Source of the DNA: Cellulomonas phragmiteti
Lineage (GTDB): Bacteria > Actinomycetota > Actinomycetes > Actinomycetales > Cellulomonadaceae
Reading direction: 5' to 3'
Assembly: GCF_016862775.1 (NCBI RefSeq)
Contig: NZ_BONP01000008.1
Coordinates: 62,001-126,000, forward strand
DNA: 64,000 nt
The position numbers and the translations under genes are program-made. The notes under the pieces are model-generated. The model was not told the DNA's origin. It was given only the letters and a program-made list of their open reading frames with translations, and ran no database searches. Positions 52,979-63,072 of the stretch are shown piece after piece; the first letter of the stretch is position 1; each line of letters starts with the position of its first letter.

Positions 52979-55900
52979 ATGTCCACGCCGACCGGACGTG
53001 GGGCCTCGCTCGCGACGCGTCTGACGCGCGTGGGCGTGGCGGACGTGCCGCGCGCCGAGCGGCTGCTGGCCGACGCGGCACTGACCGACGTCGACCCCGG
53101 GGTCGCCGACCACGTCGTCGGCGACCTCTCCGAGGTCGGTGACCCCGACGAGGCGCTGCTGGCGGTCGCGAAGATCGCGGGCGCCGTCCAGCGGGACCCG
53201 GAGCTGTCGCACCTGCTGCGAGAGCTCCTGGCCGAGCCGGGACCTGGCCGCACGCGCCTGCTGGCGGTGACCGGGGCGTCGCTCGCGATCGGCAACACGC
53301 TGGCCGCCCACCCCGGCAACCTGCGGGTCGTCGCGGACCCCGCGTCCGGCATCGGCGTCCCGTGCCGCGACGTCCGTGCCGAGCTGCTGCGTGCCGTGGA
53401 CGCGGACCCCGACGCCGACGTGCCCGTGGCGGGGCTCGCGGGCGTGGCCGGCGTCGACGCGATGCGATGCGCCTACCGCACCCGCCTGCTGCGCATCGCG
53501 GCGACGGACCTCACCGCGGACGACCCGCTCAGCCGCCTCCCGGGCGTCGGCGCCGCGCTGGCCGACCTCGCGGCGGCCGCGCTCGAGGCCGCGCTCGCCG
53601 TCGCGCGCGCCGACCTCGAGGACGAGGGGCGCGGGGTCCGGCTCGCGGTCATCGGGATGGGCAAGGCCGGGGGGCGCGAGCTGAACTACGTGTCGGACGT
53701 CGACGTGGTGTACGTCGCCGAGCCCGTCGCGGGCACCGACGAGGACGAGGCGATGGTCGCCGGTGCGCGGCTCGCCGCCGGCCTGGCACGCGCGTGCTCG
53801 GCGCCGGCGGGTGAGCCCGCGCTGTGGCCGGTGGACGCCGCGCTGCGACCCGAGGGCAAGGACGGTCCGCTCGTGCGGACCCTGGCCAGCCACCGCGCCT
53901 ACTACGAGCGGTGGGCCCGGACGTGGGAGTTCCAGGCGCTGCTCAAGGCACGCCCCCTGGCCGGGGACCACGAGCTGGGGCTCGCGTACGTCGAGACCGT
54001 CAACCCGCTGGTGTGGTCGGCGGTGCAGCGCGAGAACTTCGTCGAGGACTCGCAGGCGATGCGCCGCCGCGTCGAGGCGCACGTCCCGCGCGCCGAGGCG
54101 GACCGCCAGCTCAAGCTCGGCGTCGGAGGGCTGCGGGACGTCGAGTTCACGGTGCAGCTCCTCCAGCTCGTGCACGGGCGCGCCGACGACTCCATCCGCA
54201 GCCCCAGCACGCTGACCGCGCTCGCCGCGCTCGCCGCCGGCGGGTACGTGGGGCGTCAGCACGCCGCCCAGCTGGCCGTCTGCTACCGCTGGATGCGGAT
54301 GATGGAGCACAGGATCCAGCTGCACCGCCTGCAGCGCACGCACCTGGTGCCCACCGCCGAGGCCGACCTGCGACGGCTGTCGCGGACGATGGGCATGCGG
54401 GTCGAGGGACCCGCGGGCCTGCTCGAACGCTGGCGCACGACGCGTCGTGACGTGCGGCGGCTGCACGAGGAGCTCTTCTACCGCCCGCTGCTGCCGGCGA
54501 CGGCACGGCTGTCGACGGCCGAGGCGAGCCTCGCGCCGGAGGCCGCCCGCGCGCGGCTCGCCGCGATCGGCTACCGGGACCCGGCCGGCGCCGTGCGGCA
54601 CATCGCCGCGCTCGCCGACGGGGTGTCCCGACGCGCCGCGATCCAGCGGCAGCTGCTGCCGGTGATGCTCGGGTGGTTCGCGGACGGCGCCGACCCCGAC
54701 GGCGGGCTGCTGGCGTTCCGGCGCCTGTCCGACCAGCTGGGGACCACGCACTGGTACCTCAAGCTCCTGCGCGACTCCGGCACGGCGGCGCAGCGGCTCG
54801 CGCAGGTCCTGTCCACGTCGCGCTACGCCGCCGACGCGCTGCGGCGCTCCCCGGAGTCGGTGACGTGGCTCGACGACGACGCCGAGCTCGCGCCCCGCTC
54901 GGCGGAGCGCCTCGCGGCGGAGGCCGACGCGGTGCTGCGGCGCGCCGACGAGGCCGTCCCGGCCGTCACCGCCCTGCGGGCGCTGCGGCGCCGCGAGCTG
55001 GCGCGCACGGCGGTCGCCGACGTCCTCGGGGTGACCACGGGTGTGCGTGCGGCGCAGAGCCTGACCATCACCGCGGACGCGGTCCTCGCGGGGACGCTGC
55101 GCGTCGCCCTGACCGACGTCCGCACCACCATGGGCCTCGAGGCCGACCCCACGCGCGTGCTCGTGGTCGCGATGGGCCGGCTCGGCGGACGCGAGATGAG
55201 CTACTCGTCGGACGCGGACGTGCTGTTCGTCCACGACCCGCTGCCGGGCGCCGACGGGAAGATCGCCCAGGACTTCGCCGTCGCCGTCGCGTCCCGGGTG
55301 CGTCAGCTGCTCGGGAGCATGGGGCCCGAGCCGACGCTCAGCGTGGACGCCGACCTGCGGCCCGAGGGGCGCAACGGACCGCTCGCACGGTCGTTCGACG
55401 CCTACGTCGAGTACTACCAGCGCTGGTCGTCGCCGTGGGAGAGCCAGGCGCTGCTCCGGGCGCGGCCCGTCGCCGGCGACACCGGGCTGGGGGAGCGCTT
55501 CATCGAGCTCATCGCCCCGCTGCGCTACCCGCCGGGCGGCCTGGACCCGGCGACCGTGCGCGAGGTGCGGCGCATCAAGGCGCGGGTGGAGGCCGAGCGG
55601 CTGCCCCGCGGCGTCGACCCGCTCCGCCACGTCAAGCTCGGCCGCGGCGGCATCAGCGACGTCGAGTGGACGGCGCAGCTCCTCCAGCTGCAGCACGCGC
55701 ACGAGGTCCCCGCCCTGCGGACCACGTCGACCCTCGACGCTCTCGACGCCGCCCGCGACGCGGAGCTCCTCGACGACGCGGACACGACCGTCCTGCGGGA
55801 GGCGTGGGAGCTCGCCTCCCGGGTCCGGGACGCGAACGTGCTGTGGACCGGCCGCGCGGAGGGGGCGCACGCGGACGTCCTGCCGCACGACCGCACCGCC

Positions 55901-56020
55901 CTCGCCGGTGTCGCGCACGTGCTCGGCGGGTCCGCGGGGTCGGGGGCGATGCTCGAGGAGACGTACCTGCGCACGGCACGGCGTGCCCGCATGGTCGTCG
56001 AGCGGGTCTTCTACGGCTGA
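52979..56020 (+). CDS. glnE: bifunctional glutamine synthetase adenylyltransferase/deadenylase
   Basis: GlnE switches glutamine synthetase off and on by attaching and removing AMP at a tyrosine. It has 1013 residues with two nucleotidyltransferase domains: GKAGGRELNYVSDVDVVYVAE (short: YVSDVDVVYVAE) near residue 240 and MSYSSDADVLFVHDP near 745, each followed by its helical domain. It starts 4 bases after glnA2 in the usual actinobacterial arrangement. Its target is likely GlnA1, whose Tyr402 site is intact, rather than GlnA2. Confidence 0.96.
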   Translation: MSTPTGRGASLATRLTRVGVADVPRAERLLADAALTDVDPGVADHVVGDLSEVGDPDEALLAVAKIAGAVQRDPELSHLLRELLAEPGPGRTRLLAVTGASLAIGNTLAAHPGNLRVVADPASGIGVPCRDVRAELLRAVDADPDADVPVAGLAGVAGVDAMRCAYRTRLLRIAATDLTADDPLSRLPGVGAALADLAAAALEAALAVARADLEDEGRGVRLAVIGMGKAGGRELNYVSDVDVVYVAEPVAGTDEDEAMVAGARLAAGLARACSAPAGEPALWPVDAALRPEGKDGPLVRTLASHRAYYERWARTWEFQALLKARPLAGDHELGLAYVETVNPLVWSAVQRENFVEDSQAMRRRVEAHVPRAEADRQLKLGVGGLRDVEFTVQLLQLVHGRADDSIRSPSTLTALAALAAGGYVGRQHAAQLAVCYRWMRMMEHRIQLHRLQRTHLVPTAEADLRRLSRTMGMRVEGPAGLLERWRTTRRDVRRLHEELFYRPLLPATARLSTAEASLAPEAARARLAAIGYRDPAGAVRHIAALADGVSRRAAIQRQLLPVMLGWFADGADPDGGLLAFRRLSDQLGTTHWYLKLLRDSGTAAQRLAQVLSTSRYAADALRRSPESVTWLDDDAELAPRSAERLAAEADAVLRRADEAVPAVTALRALRRRELARTAVADVLGVTTGVRAAQSLTITADAVLAGTLRVALTDVRTTMGLEADPTRVLVVAMGRLGGREMSYSSDADVLFVHDPLPGADGKIAQDFAVAVASRVRQLLGSMGPEPTLSVDADLRPEGRNGPLARSFDAYVEYYQRWSSPWESQALLRARPVAGDTGLGERFIELIAPLRYPPGGLDPATVREVRRIKARVEAERLPRGVDPLRHVKLGRGGISDVEWTAQLLQLQHAHEVPALRTTSTLDALDAARDAELLDDADTTVLREAWELASRVRDANVLWTGRAEGAHADVLPHDRTALAGVAHVLGGSAGSGAMLEETYLRTARRARMVVERVFYG

Positions 56021-56065
56021 GACGACCGCTGGTCGTCCGCCCGGGTGACGCCTACAGTCGATCGG

Positions 56066-57292
56066 GTGACGGCCACCGCGGACGGGCAGACGCGTGGCGC
56101 ACCGGGCACGTGCCCGGTGCGCAAGCTGACGCAGCCCGACGACGGACTCGTCCCCGACCTGGCGAGCGTGGACGGCGGGGCGCCGCGCTGGCGCATCCGC
56201 TCGTACGCGCTGGCGCGTGCCGTCCTGCGCCGCCCCGACGGCACCCGGCAGGCGGGGTTCGGTGCCGACGGCCTGGGCGCGGGCCCCGTGCGGATCCGCC
56301 CGCCGATCCTGTACCTCGAGGGCGACGCGCACCACGCGCAGCGTCGCGCGTCGGCGCGGCTGTTCGCCCCGCGCGTCGTCGAGGGCTACCGCGACTGGAT
56401 GCAGGAGACGGCAGACCGGCTCGTCGTCGAGGTCCGGCCCGACCGCTGGACGGACCTGTCGCGGCTGACCATGCAGATGGCGGTCGAGGTCACCTCACGC
56501 GTCATCGGTCTCGACCACGGTGCGTCACCCGGTATGCGGCGTCGGCTCGACGAGTTCTTCGAGCCCACGACCGGTGGCTCCTCCGTGCTGGCGCGCTGGG
56601 GCGCGGCACGCCGCAGCACCGCGATGCTGCGGTTCTTCCTCCTGGACGTGAAGCCGGCGATCCGTGCACGCCGTCGGCGCCGTCGGGACGACCTCATCAG
56701 CCGGCTCCTCGACGACGGCTACACCGACCTCGACATCCTCACCGAGTGCGTGACGTACGCCGCCGCCGGCATGGCCACCACCCGCGAGCTCATGACGGTC
56801 GCGGTGTGGCACCTGCTGGACGACGACGCGCTGCTGGCCCGGTACCGAGCGAGCGACCGGGACGGGCGCGTGGCGATCATCGAGGAGGTGCTGCGCCTCG
56901 AGCCGGTCGTCGGCCACCTGCTGCGCCGCACGACGGAGCCGCTGACGCTGGACGGGCCCGACGGGCCGGTCGACGTGCCCGTCGGCGCGCTGCTCGACAT
57001 CGACCTGCGCGCCGTGAACGCCGACGGGCGGGTCGCCGGCGACGACCCGCTCGGGCTGTGCCCGGCGCGACCGCTGGCGCGCGCGGTCGGGCCGGTCGTG
57101 CTCGCGTTCGGTGACGGCCACCACCGGTGCCCGGGTGCGCCCTTGGCGTCGATGGAGGCCGAGATCTTCGTCTCCGCCCTGCTCCGCGACGACCTCGCGG
57201 CAGCAGGCCCGCCGCGCGTGCGGTGGAACGACGTCAGCCAGGGCTACGACCTGCGGGCGCTGCGGGTGCGACGGGTCCCGGGTGCCCGCTGA
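56066..57292 (+). CDS. cytochrome P450
   Basis: This heme monooxygenase has 408 residues. The I-helix AAGMATTRE lies at 234-241, the ExxR pair at Glu274/Arg277, and the heme ligand is Cys355 in FGDGHHRCPGAPLA. It lacks the acidic-Thr pair AGxDT of most P450s (here AGMATT), so proton delivery may differ. GTG 56066 is preferred over 56045 because TACAGT lies 7 bases upstream. It overlaps the next gene by 11 bases. No ferredoxin is nearby; the substrate is unknown. Confidence 0.9.
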   Translation: MTATADGQTRGAPGTCPVRKLTQPDDGLVPDLASVDGGAPRWRIRSYALARAVLRRPDGTRQAGFGADGLGAGPVRIRPPILYLEGDAHHAQRRASARLFAPRVVEGYRDWMQETADRLVVEVRPDRWTDLSRLTMQMAVEVTSRVIGLDHGASPGMRRRLDEFFEPTTGGSSVLARWGAARRSTAMLRFFLLDVKPAIRARRRRRRDDLISRLLDDGYTDLDILTECVTYAAAGMATTRELMTVAVWHLLDDDALLARYRASDRDGRVAIIEEVLRLEPVVGHLLRRTTEPLTLDGPDGPVDVPVGALLDIDLRAVNADGRVAGDDPLGLCPARPLARAVGPVVLAFGDGHHRCPGAPLASMEAEIFVSALLRDDLAAAGPPRVRWNDVSQGYDLRALRVRRVPGAR

Positions 57293-57707
57293 GCGCGAGG
57301 TGGCACCCCCGTCGGGGGCGTCCGACGCGGCCTGCGTCTGGCTCACCACGCTCCGGCGCGACGGCTCGCCCCACGTCACGCCCGTGTGGTTCCTCCTCGA
57401 GGGCGGGACCTGCTGGATCGCCAGCTCGACGGTGAACGTCAAGGTGACGAACATCCAGCACGACCCGCGGGTGGCGATCGCCGTCGACGGCTCGGGCGCA
57501 CGACCCGCGGTCGCACAGGGACGTGCCCGGGTGCTGCCGATCGACACCCACCCGCGGCTGCTGCACGCGTTCGCCGTCAAGTACGGCGGCTGGGACGCCG
57601 CGGACGAGCGTCAGGACGGGCCGCGGGTCCTGCTCGAGGTCGCGATCGACCGCTGGCTGCTCCCCGCACGCCACGTGCTCCACGCACGCCACGAGGGGCG
57701 CCCCTGA
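57282..57707 (+). CDS. PPOX-class F420-/FMN-dependent protein
   Basis: This 141-residue protein has the split-barrel flavin-binding fold of the pyridoxamine 5'-phosphate oxidase family: WLTTLRRDGSPHVTPVWFLL, STVNVKVTNIQHDPRVAIAV and GRARVLPI. Many actinobacterial members bind F420. It overlaps the P450 gene by 11 bases, so the two may act together. GTG 57300 is a second possible start. The last bases lie in the terminator hairpin. Confidence 0.82.
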   Translation: MPAEREVAPPSGASDAACVWLTTLRRDGSPHVTPVWFLLEGGTCWIASSTVNVKVTNIQHDPRVAIAVDGSGARPAVAQGRARVLPIDTHPRLLHAFAVKYGGWDAADERQDGPRVLLEVAIDRWLLPARHVLHARHEGRP

Positions 57708-57720
57708 CGGGACGCCCCTC
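57693..57720. terminator. terminator at the end of the P450 operon
   Basis: GAGGGGCG (57693-57700) and CGCCCCTC (57713-57720) form an 8-bp stem, with an extra CCC/GGG pair inside. It overlaps the stop codon of the PPOX gene. Confidence 0.65.
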
Positions 57721-57730
57721 GGTGCCGAAC

Positions 57731-57750
57731 TGATCGGGAGCAGCCGATCA
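57731..57750. terminator. hairpin overlapping glnA1 stop
   Basis: TGATCGG and CCGATCA form a 7-bp stem with a 6-base loop. The stem includes the glnA1 stop codon. It would serve as the minus-strand terminator between the convergent genes. Confidence 0.5.
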
Positions 57751-59172
57751 GACGTCGTAGTAGAGCTCGAACTCGTGCGGGTGCGGGCGCAGCCGGATCG
57801 GGTCGACCTCTGCCGAGCGCTTGTAGTCGATCCACGTCTGGATGAGGTCCGGCGTGAAGACGTTGCCGGCCGTCAGGAAGTCGTGGTCGCGCTCGAGGTT
57901 GTCGAGGACCTCGGACAGGGAGCCCGGGACCTGCTGGATGAGGGCGTGCTCCTCGGGGGGGAGCTCGTAGAGGTCCTTGTCGACCGGGTCCGGCGGCTCG
58001 ATCCGGTTCTGGATGCCGTCGAGACCGGCCATCAGCATGGCCGCGAACGCCAGGTACGGGTTCGACGACGGGTCCGGCACGCGGAACTCGACGCGCTTGG
58101 CCTTCGGGTTCGAGCCGGTCACCGGGATGCGGATGCACGCGGAGCGGTTGCGCGCCGAGTAGACCAGGTTGACGGGGGCCTCGAAGCCGGGAACGAGGCG
58201 GTGGTACGAGTTCACCGTGGGGTTGGTGAACGCGAGCAGCGAGGGCGCGTGCTTGAGCAGGCCGCCGATGTACCAGCGGGCGACGTCCGACAGGCCGCCG
58301 TAGCCCTTCTCGTCGAAGAACAGCGGCTCGCCGTCCTTCCACAGGGACTGGTGCACGTGCATGCCCGAGCCGTTGTCGCCGAAGAGCGGCTTCGGCATGA
58401 ACGTCGCCGTGTGGCCGTTCTCGTGCGCGACGTTCTTGACGACGTACTTGAACAGCTGCACCTTGTCCGCGGACTTGGCGAGCGTGTCGAACCGGTAGTT
58501 GATCTCGGCCTGGCCGGCCGTGCCGACCTCGTGGTGCGCGCGCTCGACCTGCAGGCCCAGGGCGTCGAGCTGCAGGGAGATCTGGTCGCGCAGGTCCGCG
58601 AAGTGGTCGACCGGCGAGACGGGGAAGTAGCCGCCCTTGTAGGGCGTCTTGTGGCCGAGGTTGCCACCCTCCTCCTTGCGGCCCGTGTTCCACGCCGCCT
58701 CGATGGAGTCGATGTAGTAGAACGACGCGTCCTGGCGGGTCTGGAACCGGATGTCGTCGAAGATGTAGAACTCGGCCTCGGGCGCGAAGAACGCGGTGTC
58801 CGCGATGCCGGTCGACTTGAGGTACGCCTCGGCCTTGGCGGCGACCTGACGCGGGTCGCGGCTGTAGGGCTCGTCGGTGTAGGGGTCGACGATGTGGAAG
58901 TTGATGTTCAGGGTCTTCTCGACGCGGAACGGGTCGATGTACGCCGTCGTCACGTCGGGCATCAGCTTCATGTCCGACTCGTGGATCGCCTGGAAGCCGC
59001 GGATCGACGACCCGTCGAACATCTGGCCGTCCGTGAAGAAGTCCAGGTCGAGCGAGTAGGCCGGCACGTTGAAGTGCTGCATCACGCCCGGCAGGTCACA
59101 GAACCGCACGTCGACGAACTTGACGTCCTCGCTCTTGATGAACGCCAGGACTTCCTCTGGCTTCGTGAACAT
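57748..59172 (-). CDS. glnA: glutamine synthetase type I (GlnA1)
   Basis: GlnA1 makes glutamine from glutamate, ammonia and ATP. It has 474 residues, the length of the beta-type enzyme regulated by adenylylation. Key segments are [31 protein letters not shown] and [13 protein letters not shown]. The modification site Tyr402 is present in [18 protein letters not shown] lies 6 bases upstream of ATG 59172. A GlnR-like box lies 84-119 bases before the start, so nitrogen limitation probably raises expression, while GlnE modulates activity. Confidence 0.97.
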   Translation of the reverse strand: MFTKPEEVLAFIKSEDVKFVDVRFCDLPGVMQHFNVPAYSLDLDFFTDGQMFDGSSIRGFQAIHESDMKLMPDVTTAYIDPFRVEKTLNINFHIVDPYTDEPYSRDPRQVAAKAEAYLKSTGIADTAFFAPEAEFYIFDDIRFQTRQDASFYYIDSIEAAWNTGRKEEGGNLGHKTPYKGGYFPVSPVDHFADLRDQISLQLDALGLQVERAHHEVGTAGQAEINYRFDTLAKSADKVQLFKYVVKNVAHENGHTATFMPKPLFGDNGSGMHVHQSLWKDGEPLFFDEKGYGGLSDVARWYIGGLLKHAPSLLAFTNPTVNSYHRLVPGFEAPVNLVYSARNRSACIRIPVTGSNPKAKRVEFRVPDPSSNPYLAFAAMLMAGLDGIQNRIEPPDPVDKDLYELPPEEHALIQQVPGSLSEVLDNLERDHDFLTAGNVFTPDLIQTWIDYKRSAEVDPIRLRPHPHEFELYYDV

Positions 59173-59255
59173 CCGCTGCTCCTCGGTCGATGGTGCCCGG
59201 TCGTCCCGGGCAGAGCGAGGCTAGGAGCGGGGCGTTTCCCCGCCGTGGCCTCACT

Positions 59256-59291
59256 GTTTCCGGGAGGTTACGGACCTGCGTGCGAGGTAAC
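59256..59291. promoter_or_regulatory. candidate GlnR box upstream of glnA1
   Basis: On the minus strand GTAAC-CTCCCG-GAAAC (59256-59271) matches the actinobacterial GlnR half-site pair GTnAC-N6-GAAAC exactly. A further GTTAC-type half-site lies at 59287-59291, 20 bp away centre to centre, near the 22-bp spacing of Streptomyces double sites. The place, between divergent glnA1 and the RDD gene, is right for GlnR control of glnA1. Binding is inferred. Confidence 0.75.
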
Positions 59292-59348
59292 GATCGCACG
59301 ACACGGCCGGTGTGTCCGGTGATCCGCGGCCCCACGTACGCTGAACGC

Positions 59349-59852
59349 ATGGTGACGCGTGACTCGGTGGGCTCGTGGCTCGAGGGGGGTCCGGGGGGCG
59401 GCGACGACGGTGCCGCGCGCGGGACCCGACTGGGCCTGCCCGCCGCGGGGCCGGGCTCGCTCGCCCGCCTGGGGCGCCGCATGGCCGCCCTCACGGTCGA
59501 CTGGGTCGCCTGCCTCGCCGTGTCGGCGCTGCTGCTGCCGGCGCGCGCCGACGGGCTCTTCCTGCTGCGCGGTGACTCGCTCGGCACGCTGGCGGTCTTC
59601 GCGGTCGAGAACCTCGTGCTCGTCGCGACGCTCGGCCACACCCTGGGTCACCGGCTGCTGGGCCTGCAGGTGCAGCGCGTCGTGCCTGCCGCACCCGGGG
59701 CGTCGCCGACCGTGCGGGCCGGGTCGCCCGGTCTGCTGTCCGCGCTCGTGCGCACGGCGCTGCTCTGCCTCGTCCTGCCCGCCGCGGTGTGGGACGGCGA
59801 CGGTCGCGGCCTGCACGACCGCGCCGCGGGCACGGTCCTCGTCCGGCGCTGA
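59349..59852 (+). CDS. RDD-family membrane protein
   Basis: This 167-residue protein has an RDD-type core: RLGRRMAALTVDWVACLAVS (the RDD region reads RMAALTVDW), FAVENLVLVATLGHTLGHRL and GRGLHDRAAGTVLV near the end. Three helices are expected after a disordered Gly-rich N-terminus. The function is unknown. TACGCT is exactly 6 bases before ATG 59349 and there is no Shine-Dalgarno. Confidence 0.85.
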   Translation: MVTRDSVGSWLEGGPGGGDDGAARGTRLGLPAAGPGSLARLGRRMAALTVDWVACLAVSALLLPARADGLFLLRGDSLGTLAVFAVENLVLVATLGHTLGHRLLGLQVQRVVPAAPGASPTVRAGSPGLLSALVRTALLCLVLPAAVWDGDGRGLHDRAAGTVLVRR

Positions 59853-59888
59853 CGCACCCCGACGAGCGGCGCCGGACGGCGCACGCCG

Positions 59889-60626
59889 TCAGCGACCGCG
59901 CATCCCCTTGCGGTCAGGGCGGGCACGGGTCGGGTCGATGCCCTTCGGCACGGGCAGCTTGGCGCCACCGAGGGACGTCACGCGGCGCAGCACGACGGCG
60001 ACCTCGTCCTTGGTCAGCCGCCCCTTGAGCCGGCTGACCTCGCGCGGCAGCTTGCGCAGCGGGACCTGGCCCTCGCCGTCGCCCACCTGGATGAGGTGGA
60101 TCGGTGCCCCGGACACGACGCGCGCCGTGCGCTTGCGCTCGGCCTCGAGGAGCTTGCCGATGCGGTGCGCCGGCCCTTCGCCGACGAGCACGACGCCCGG
60201 GCGCCCGACACCGCGGAACACCAGGTCCTGCGTCCGCGGGTCGACGGCGACGGGCTCCTGCGTGAAGGTCCAGCCGCGACGCAGGGTCCCCAGTGCGGCC
60301 AGCGAGGCGCCGGGCTGCCCGTCGATGCGGGTGTACGCGGCGGTCTCGGCACGCCGCGCGAGCACGAACATCGCCCCGAGCAGCGCGAACGGGATGCTGA
60401 GGACCAGCACGTAGACCAGCTGGCCGATGAGCATGCCGATCACCACACCGAGCGTGACGACCGCGACGACGACGCCCAGCATGATCCAGGTGACCGCGGG
60501 ATCGGACTGCCGGGTCACCTGGTAGGCCTGCCAGACCTGGTGGTACCAGCGGGTCTTCTTGACCTTCCCGGTGCCCGCCCCCGTCGGGGAGGAGCCCTGC
60601 GGGGACGTGGAGCGCTCGCGTGCCAT
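59889..60626 (-). CDS. DUF4191 membrane protein
   Basis: This 245-residue protein has two adjacent helices (WIMLGVVVAVVTLGVVIGML and LVYVLVLSIPFALLGAMFVL) and a cytoplasmic domain with RAETAAYTRIDGQPGA, LRRGWTFTQEPVAV and LVFRGVGRPGVVLVGEG, matching DUF4191. It lies just downstream of lipA in many actinobacteria (Rv2219 in M. tuberculosis), but its role is unknown. TAGACT stands 8 bases before the ATG. Confidence 0.92.
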   Translation of the reverse strand: MARERSTSPQGSSPTGAGTGKVKKTRWYHQVWQAYQVTRQSDPAVTWIMLGVVVAVVTLGVVIGMLIGQLVYVLVLSIPFALLGAMFVLARRAETAAYTRIDGQPGASLAALGTLRRGWTFTQEPVAVDPRTQDLVFRGVGRPGVVLVGEGPAHRIGKLLEAERKRTARVVSGAPIHLIQVGDGEGQVPLRKLPREVSRLKGRLTKDEVAVVLRRVTSLGGAKLPVPKGIDPTRARPDRKGMRGR

Positions 60627-60675
60627 GACCCGGGAGTCTACCGGCGCGTGCCGGTGCGACCGGCCCGGGTCCGCG

Positions 60676-61689
60676 TCAGCCCGCCGTGGTGCGGGCGATC
60701 AGCGCCGACGCCTCCTGGCGGGCCGTCGTCGGCTCCCCGAGGTGGGCCAGCGCGGCCGGGATCTCGAGCCCGCGTCGGCGCATCGCCTGGCCCCACAGGC
60801 GCCCGGCGCGGTACGACGAGCGCACCAGCGGCCCGGACATCACCCCGAGGAACCCGATCCGCTCCGCCTCGTCCGAGAGCTCGACGAACTCCTCGGGGCG
60901 CACCCACCGGTCGACCGGGTGGTGGCGCACGGACGGCCGCAGGTACTGCGTGATGGTGATGAGGTCGCACCCCGCCTCGTGCAGGTCGCGCAGCGCCTCG
61001 ACGACCTCCTCGGTCGTCTCGCCCATGCCGAGGATGAGGTTGGACTTGGTGACCAGGCCGGCCTCGCGCGCCCGCGTCAGCACGGACAGGGAGCGCTCGT
61101 ACCGGAACGCCGGGCGGATCTGCTTGAAGATCCGCGGCACGGTCTCGAGGTTGTGGGCCAGCACCTCGGGGCGCGACTCGTTGACGACGTCGAGCAGCTC
61201 GGGCACGGCGTTGAAGTCGGGGATCAGCAGCTCGACGCCGGTGCCGGGGTTCAGCGCGTGGATCTGACGGACGGTCTCGGCGTACAGCCACGCCCCGCCG
61301 TCGGGCAGGTCGTCGCGGGCGACGCCCGTGATCGTCGAGTACTTCAGGCCCATGGCCTGGACCGACTCCGCGACGCGGCGCGGCTCGTCGGTGTCCAGGT
61401 CGGCCGGCTTGCCGGTGTCGATCTGGCAGAAGTCGCAGCGCCGCGTGCACTGGTCACCCCCGATGAGGAAGGTGGCCTCGCGGTCCTCCCAGCACTCGAA
61501 GATGTTGGGGCAGCCCGCCTCCTCGCACACCGTGTGCAGGCCCTCGCGGCGCACCAGGCCCTTGAGCTCGCTGTACTCCGGGCCCGTGGTGGCGCGCGTG
61601 CGGATCCACTCCGGCTTCTTCTCGATCGGGGTGGCGGCGTTGCGGGCCTCCACCCGGAGCATCCGGCGTCCCTCGGGAGCGATCGTCAC
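60676..61689 (-). CDS. lipA: lipoyl synthase
   Basis: LipA inserts two sulfurs into octanoyl-protein to make lipoate. It is a radical-SAM enzyme of 337 residues with two [4Fe-4S] clusters: the auxiliary cluster from C55, C60 and C66 and the radical-SAM cluster from C81, C85 and C88. The C-terminal Ser in VRSSYRAG completes the auxiliary site. The product serves pyruvate dehydrogenase E2 and the glycine cleavage system. TAGGGT lies exactly 6 bases before GTG 61689 and there is no Shine-Dalgarno. Confidence 0.97.
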   Translation of the reverse strand: MTIAPEGRRMLRVEARNAATPIEKKPEWIRTRATTGPEYSELKGLVRREGLHTVCEEAGCPNIFECWEDREATFLIGGDQCTRRCDFCQIDTGKPADLDTDEPRRVAESVQAMGLKYSTITGVARDDLPDGGAWLYAETVRQIHALNPGTGVELLIPDFNAVPELLDVVNESRPEVLAHNLETVPRIFKQIRPAFRYERSLSVLTRAREAGLVTKSNLILGMGETTEEVVEALRDLHEAGCDLITITQYLRPSVRHHPVDRWVRPEEFVELSDEAERIGFLGVMSGPLVRSSYRAGRLWGQAMRRRGLEIPAALAHLGEPTTARQEASALIARTTAG

Positions 61690-61851
61690 GGATCCACCCT
61701 AGCCCGCCGCCGGCCCTGGACCCCTGCCCGGACGGTGTGACGGGGACCTCGGTCCCGCGCGCCCGCAGCCGCGCGGGGGCAGGCTGGACGAAACGGTCGC
61801 GCACGGCGGAGGTCCGCCGGGCGCGACGGCCGGCCTGGAGGAGGTGGCGCG

Positions 61852-62355
61852 ATGCGCGTCCTGGTGACGGTCGCGTCTCGGCACGGCGCGACGCGCGAGA
61901 TGGGGTCCGAGGTCGCGGAGCAGCTGCGCGCCGCGGGCCACGACGTGGACGAGGTCGAGCCTGACGACGTCGAGCACGTGGACCCCTACGACGCCGTGGT
62001 CATGGGCTCCGCGGTGTACGTCGGGCGGCTCGGGCTCGGTCTGCGTGACCTGGTCGACCGGCAGGCCGGTCAGCTGCGGCAGCGGCCGTCGTGGCTGTTC
62101 TGGTCCGGACCGGTCGGCGACCCGCCGATGCCGGCGACGGTCCCCGACGACGTGACGGACATCGCGCGGACGACGGGGGTGCGGGACGTGGCGGTGTTCG
62201 CCGGCCGCCTCGACCGTGACGGGCTCAACATCTCCGAGCGGGCGCTCGTGGCCCTCACCCGGGCGGACGCCGGCGACTTCCGCGACCTCGACGCGGTGCG
62301 GGCGTGGGCGCAGGGGATCGCGCGGGCGCTGCGCTCGCTGCAGCGGGAGGGCTAG
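61852..62355 (+). CDS. flavodoxin-like protein (HemG type)
   Basis: This 167-residue flavodoxin-fold protein has the phosphate-binding loop [12 protein letters not shown] at residues 7-18, then [20 protein letters not shown] and WLFWSGPVG. It resembles HemG-like menaquinone-dependent flavodoxins; whether it acts on protoporphyrinogen is not shown. The ATG has GGAGGAGGTGGCGCG upstream. Its stop TAG shares the CTAG at 62352-62355 with the stop of convergent lipB. Confidence 0.85.
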   Translation: MRVLVTVASRHGATREMGSEVAEQLRAAGHDVDEVEPDDVEHVDPYDAVVMGSAVYVGRLGLGLRDLVDRQAGQLRQRPSWLFWSGPVGDPPMPATVPDDVTDIARTTGVRDVAVFAGRLDRDGLNISERALVALTRADAGDFRDLDAVRAWAQGIARALRSLQREG

Positions 62356-63062
62356 CCGGCCGTGCGCCCGCCGCTCGGCGAGCGCACCGCCGCGCCGTGC
62401 GGGCCGGCGAGCAGGGGTGTCAGCGTGTCGTGGAGGTGGGCGACGACCAGGGGTGTGACCTCGGCGATCGTCACCTCGCGCCCCGCCTCGTCCGAGAGCG
62501 TGGTGACGTCGGCGTCGTCGATGCCGCAGGGCACGATCCGGGAGTACCAGTCGAGCGACGCGGTGCAGTTCAGCGCGAAGCCGTGCATGGTCGTGCCCCG
62601 CGCGACACGGACCCCGATCGCGGCGACCTTGCGTGCGCGCCGGGGGACCGGAGCGGTGCCGGCGTCGTCCGCGGGCAGCCAGACGCCGCTGCGGCCCTCG
62701 ACGCGCCCGGCGCCCACCCCCACGTCGGCGCACGTGCGGATCAGCGCCTCCTCCAGCGCCCGGACGTAGCGCACGACGTCGACGGGCTCGGCCAGGCGCA
62801 CGATCGGGTACCCCACGAGCTGGCCGGGACCGTGCCAGGTGATGCGTCCGCCGCGGTCGACGTCCACGACCGGGGTGCCGTCCTGCGGCCGGTCCGAGCG
62901 CGCCGTCCGCTTGCCCGCGGTGTAGACCGGCTCGTGCTCGACCAGCAGCAGGGTGTCCTCGCGCTCCCCGGCAGCGACGGCGGCGTGGACCTCGCGCTGC
63001 AGCTCCCAGGTCGGGACGTACGGCTGCAGGCGTGTGCCGAGCTCGAGGGGGTCGACGTGCAT
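62352..63062 (-). CDS. lipB: octanoyl-ACP:protein N-octanoyltransferase
   Basis: LipB transfers octanoate from ACP to lipoyl domains. This copy has 236 residues with [15 protein letters not shown] near residue 73, the catalytic Lys145 in RKVAAIGV and Cys179 in PCGI. It works one step before LipA. The ATG at 63062 has TAGCCT 7 bases upstream, and the TA of this hexamer is part of the marR stop codon. No Shine-Dalgarno is visible. Confidence 0.96.
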   Translation of the reverse strand: MHVDPLELGTRLQPYVPTWELQREVHAAVAAGEREDTLLLVEHEPVYTAGKRTARSDRPQDGTPVVDVDRGGRITWHGPGQLVGYPIVRLAEPVDVVRYVRALEEALIRTCADVGVGAGRVEGRSGVWLPADDAGTAPVPRRARKVAAIGVRVARGTTMHGFALNCTASLDWYSRIVPCGIDDADVTTLSDEAGREVTIAEVTPLVVAHLHDTLTPLLAGPHGAAVRSPSGGRTAG

Positions 63063-63072
63063 GGTCGTCAGG

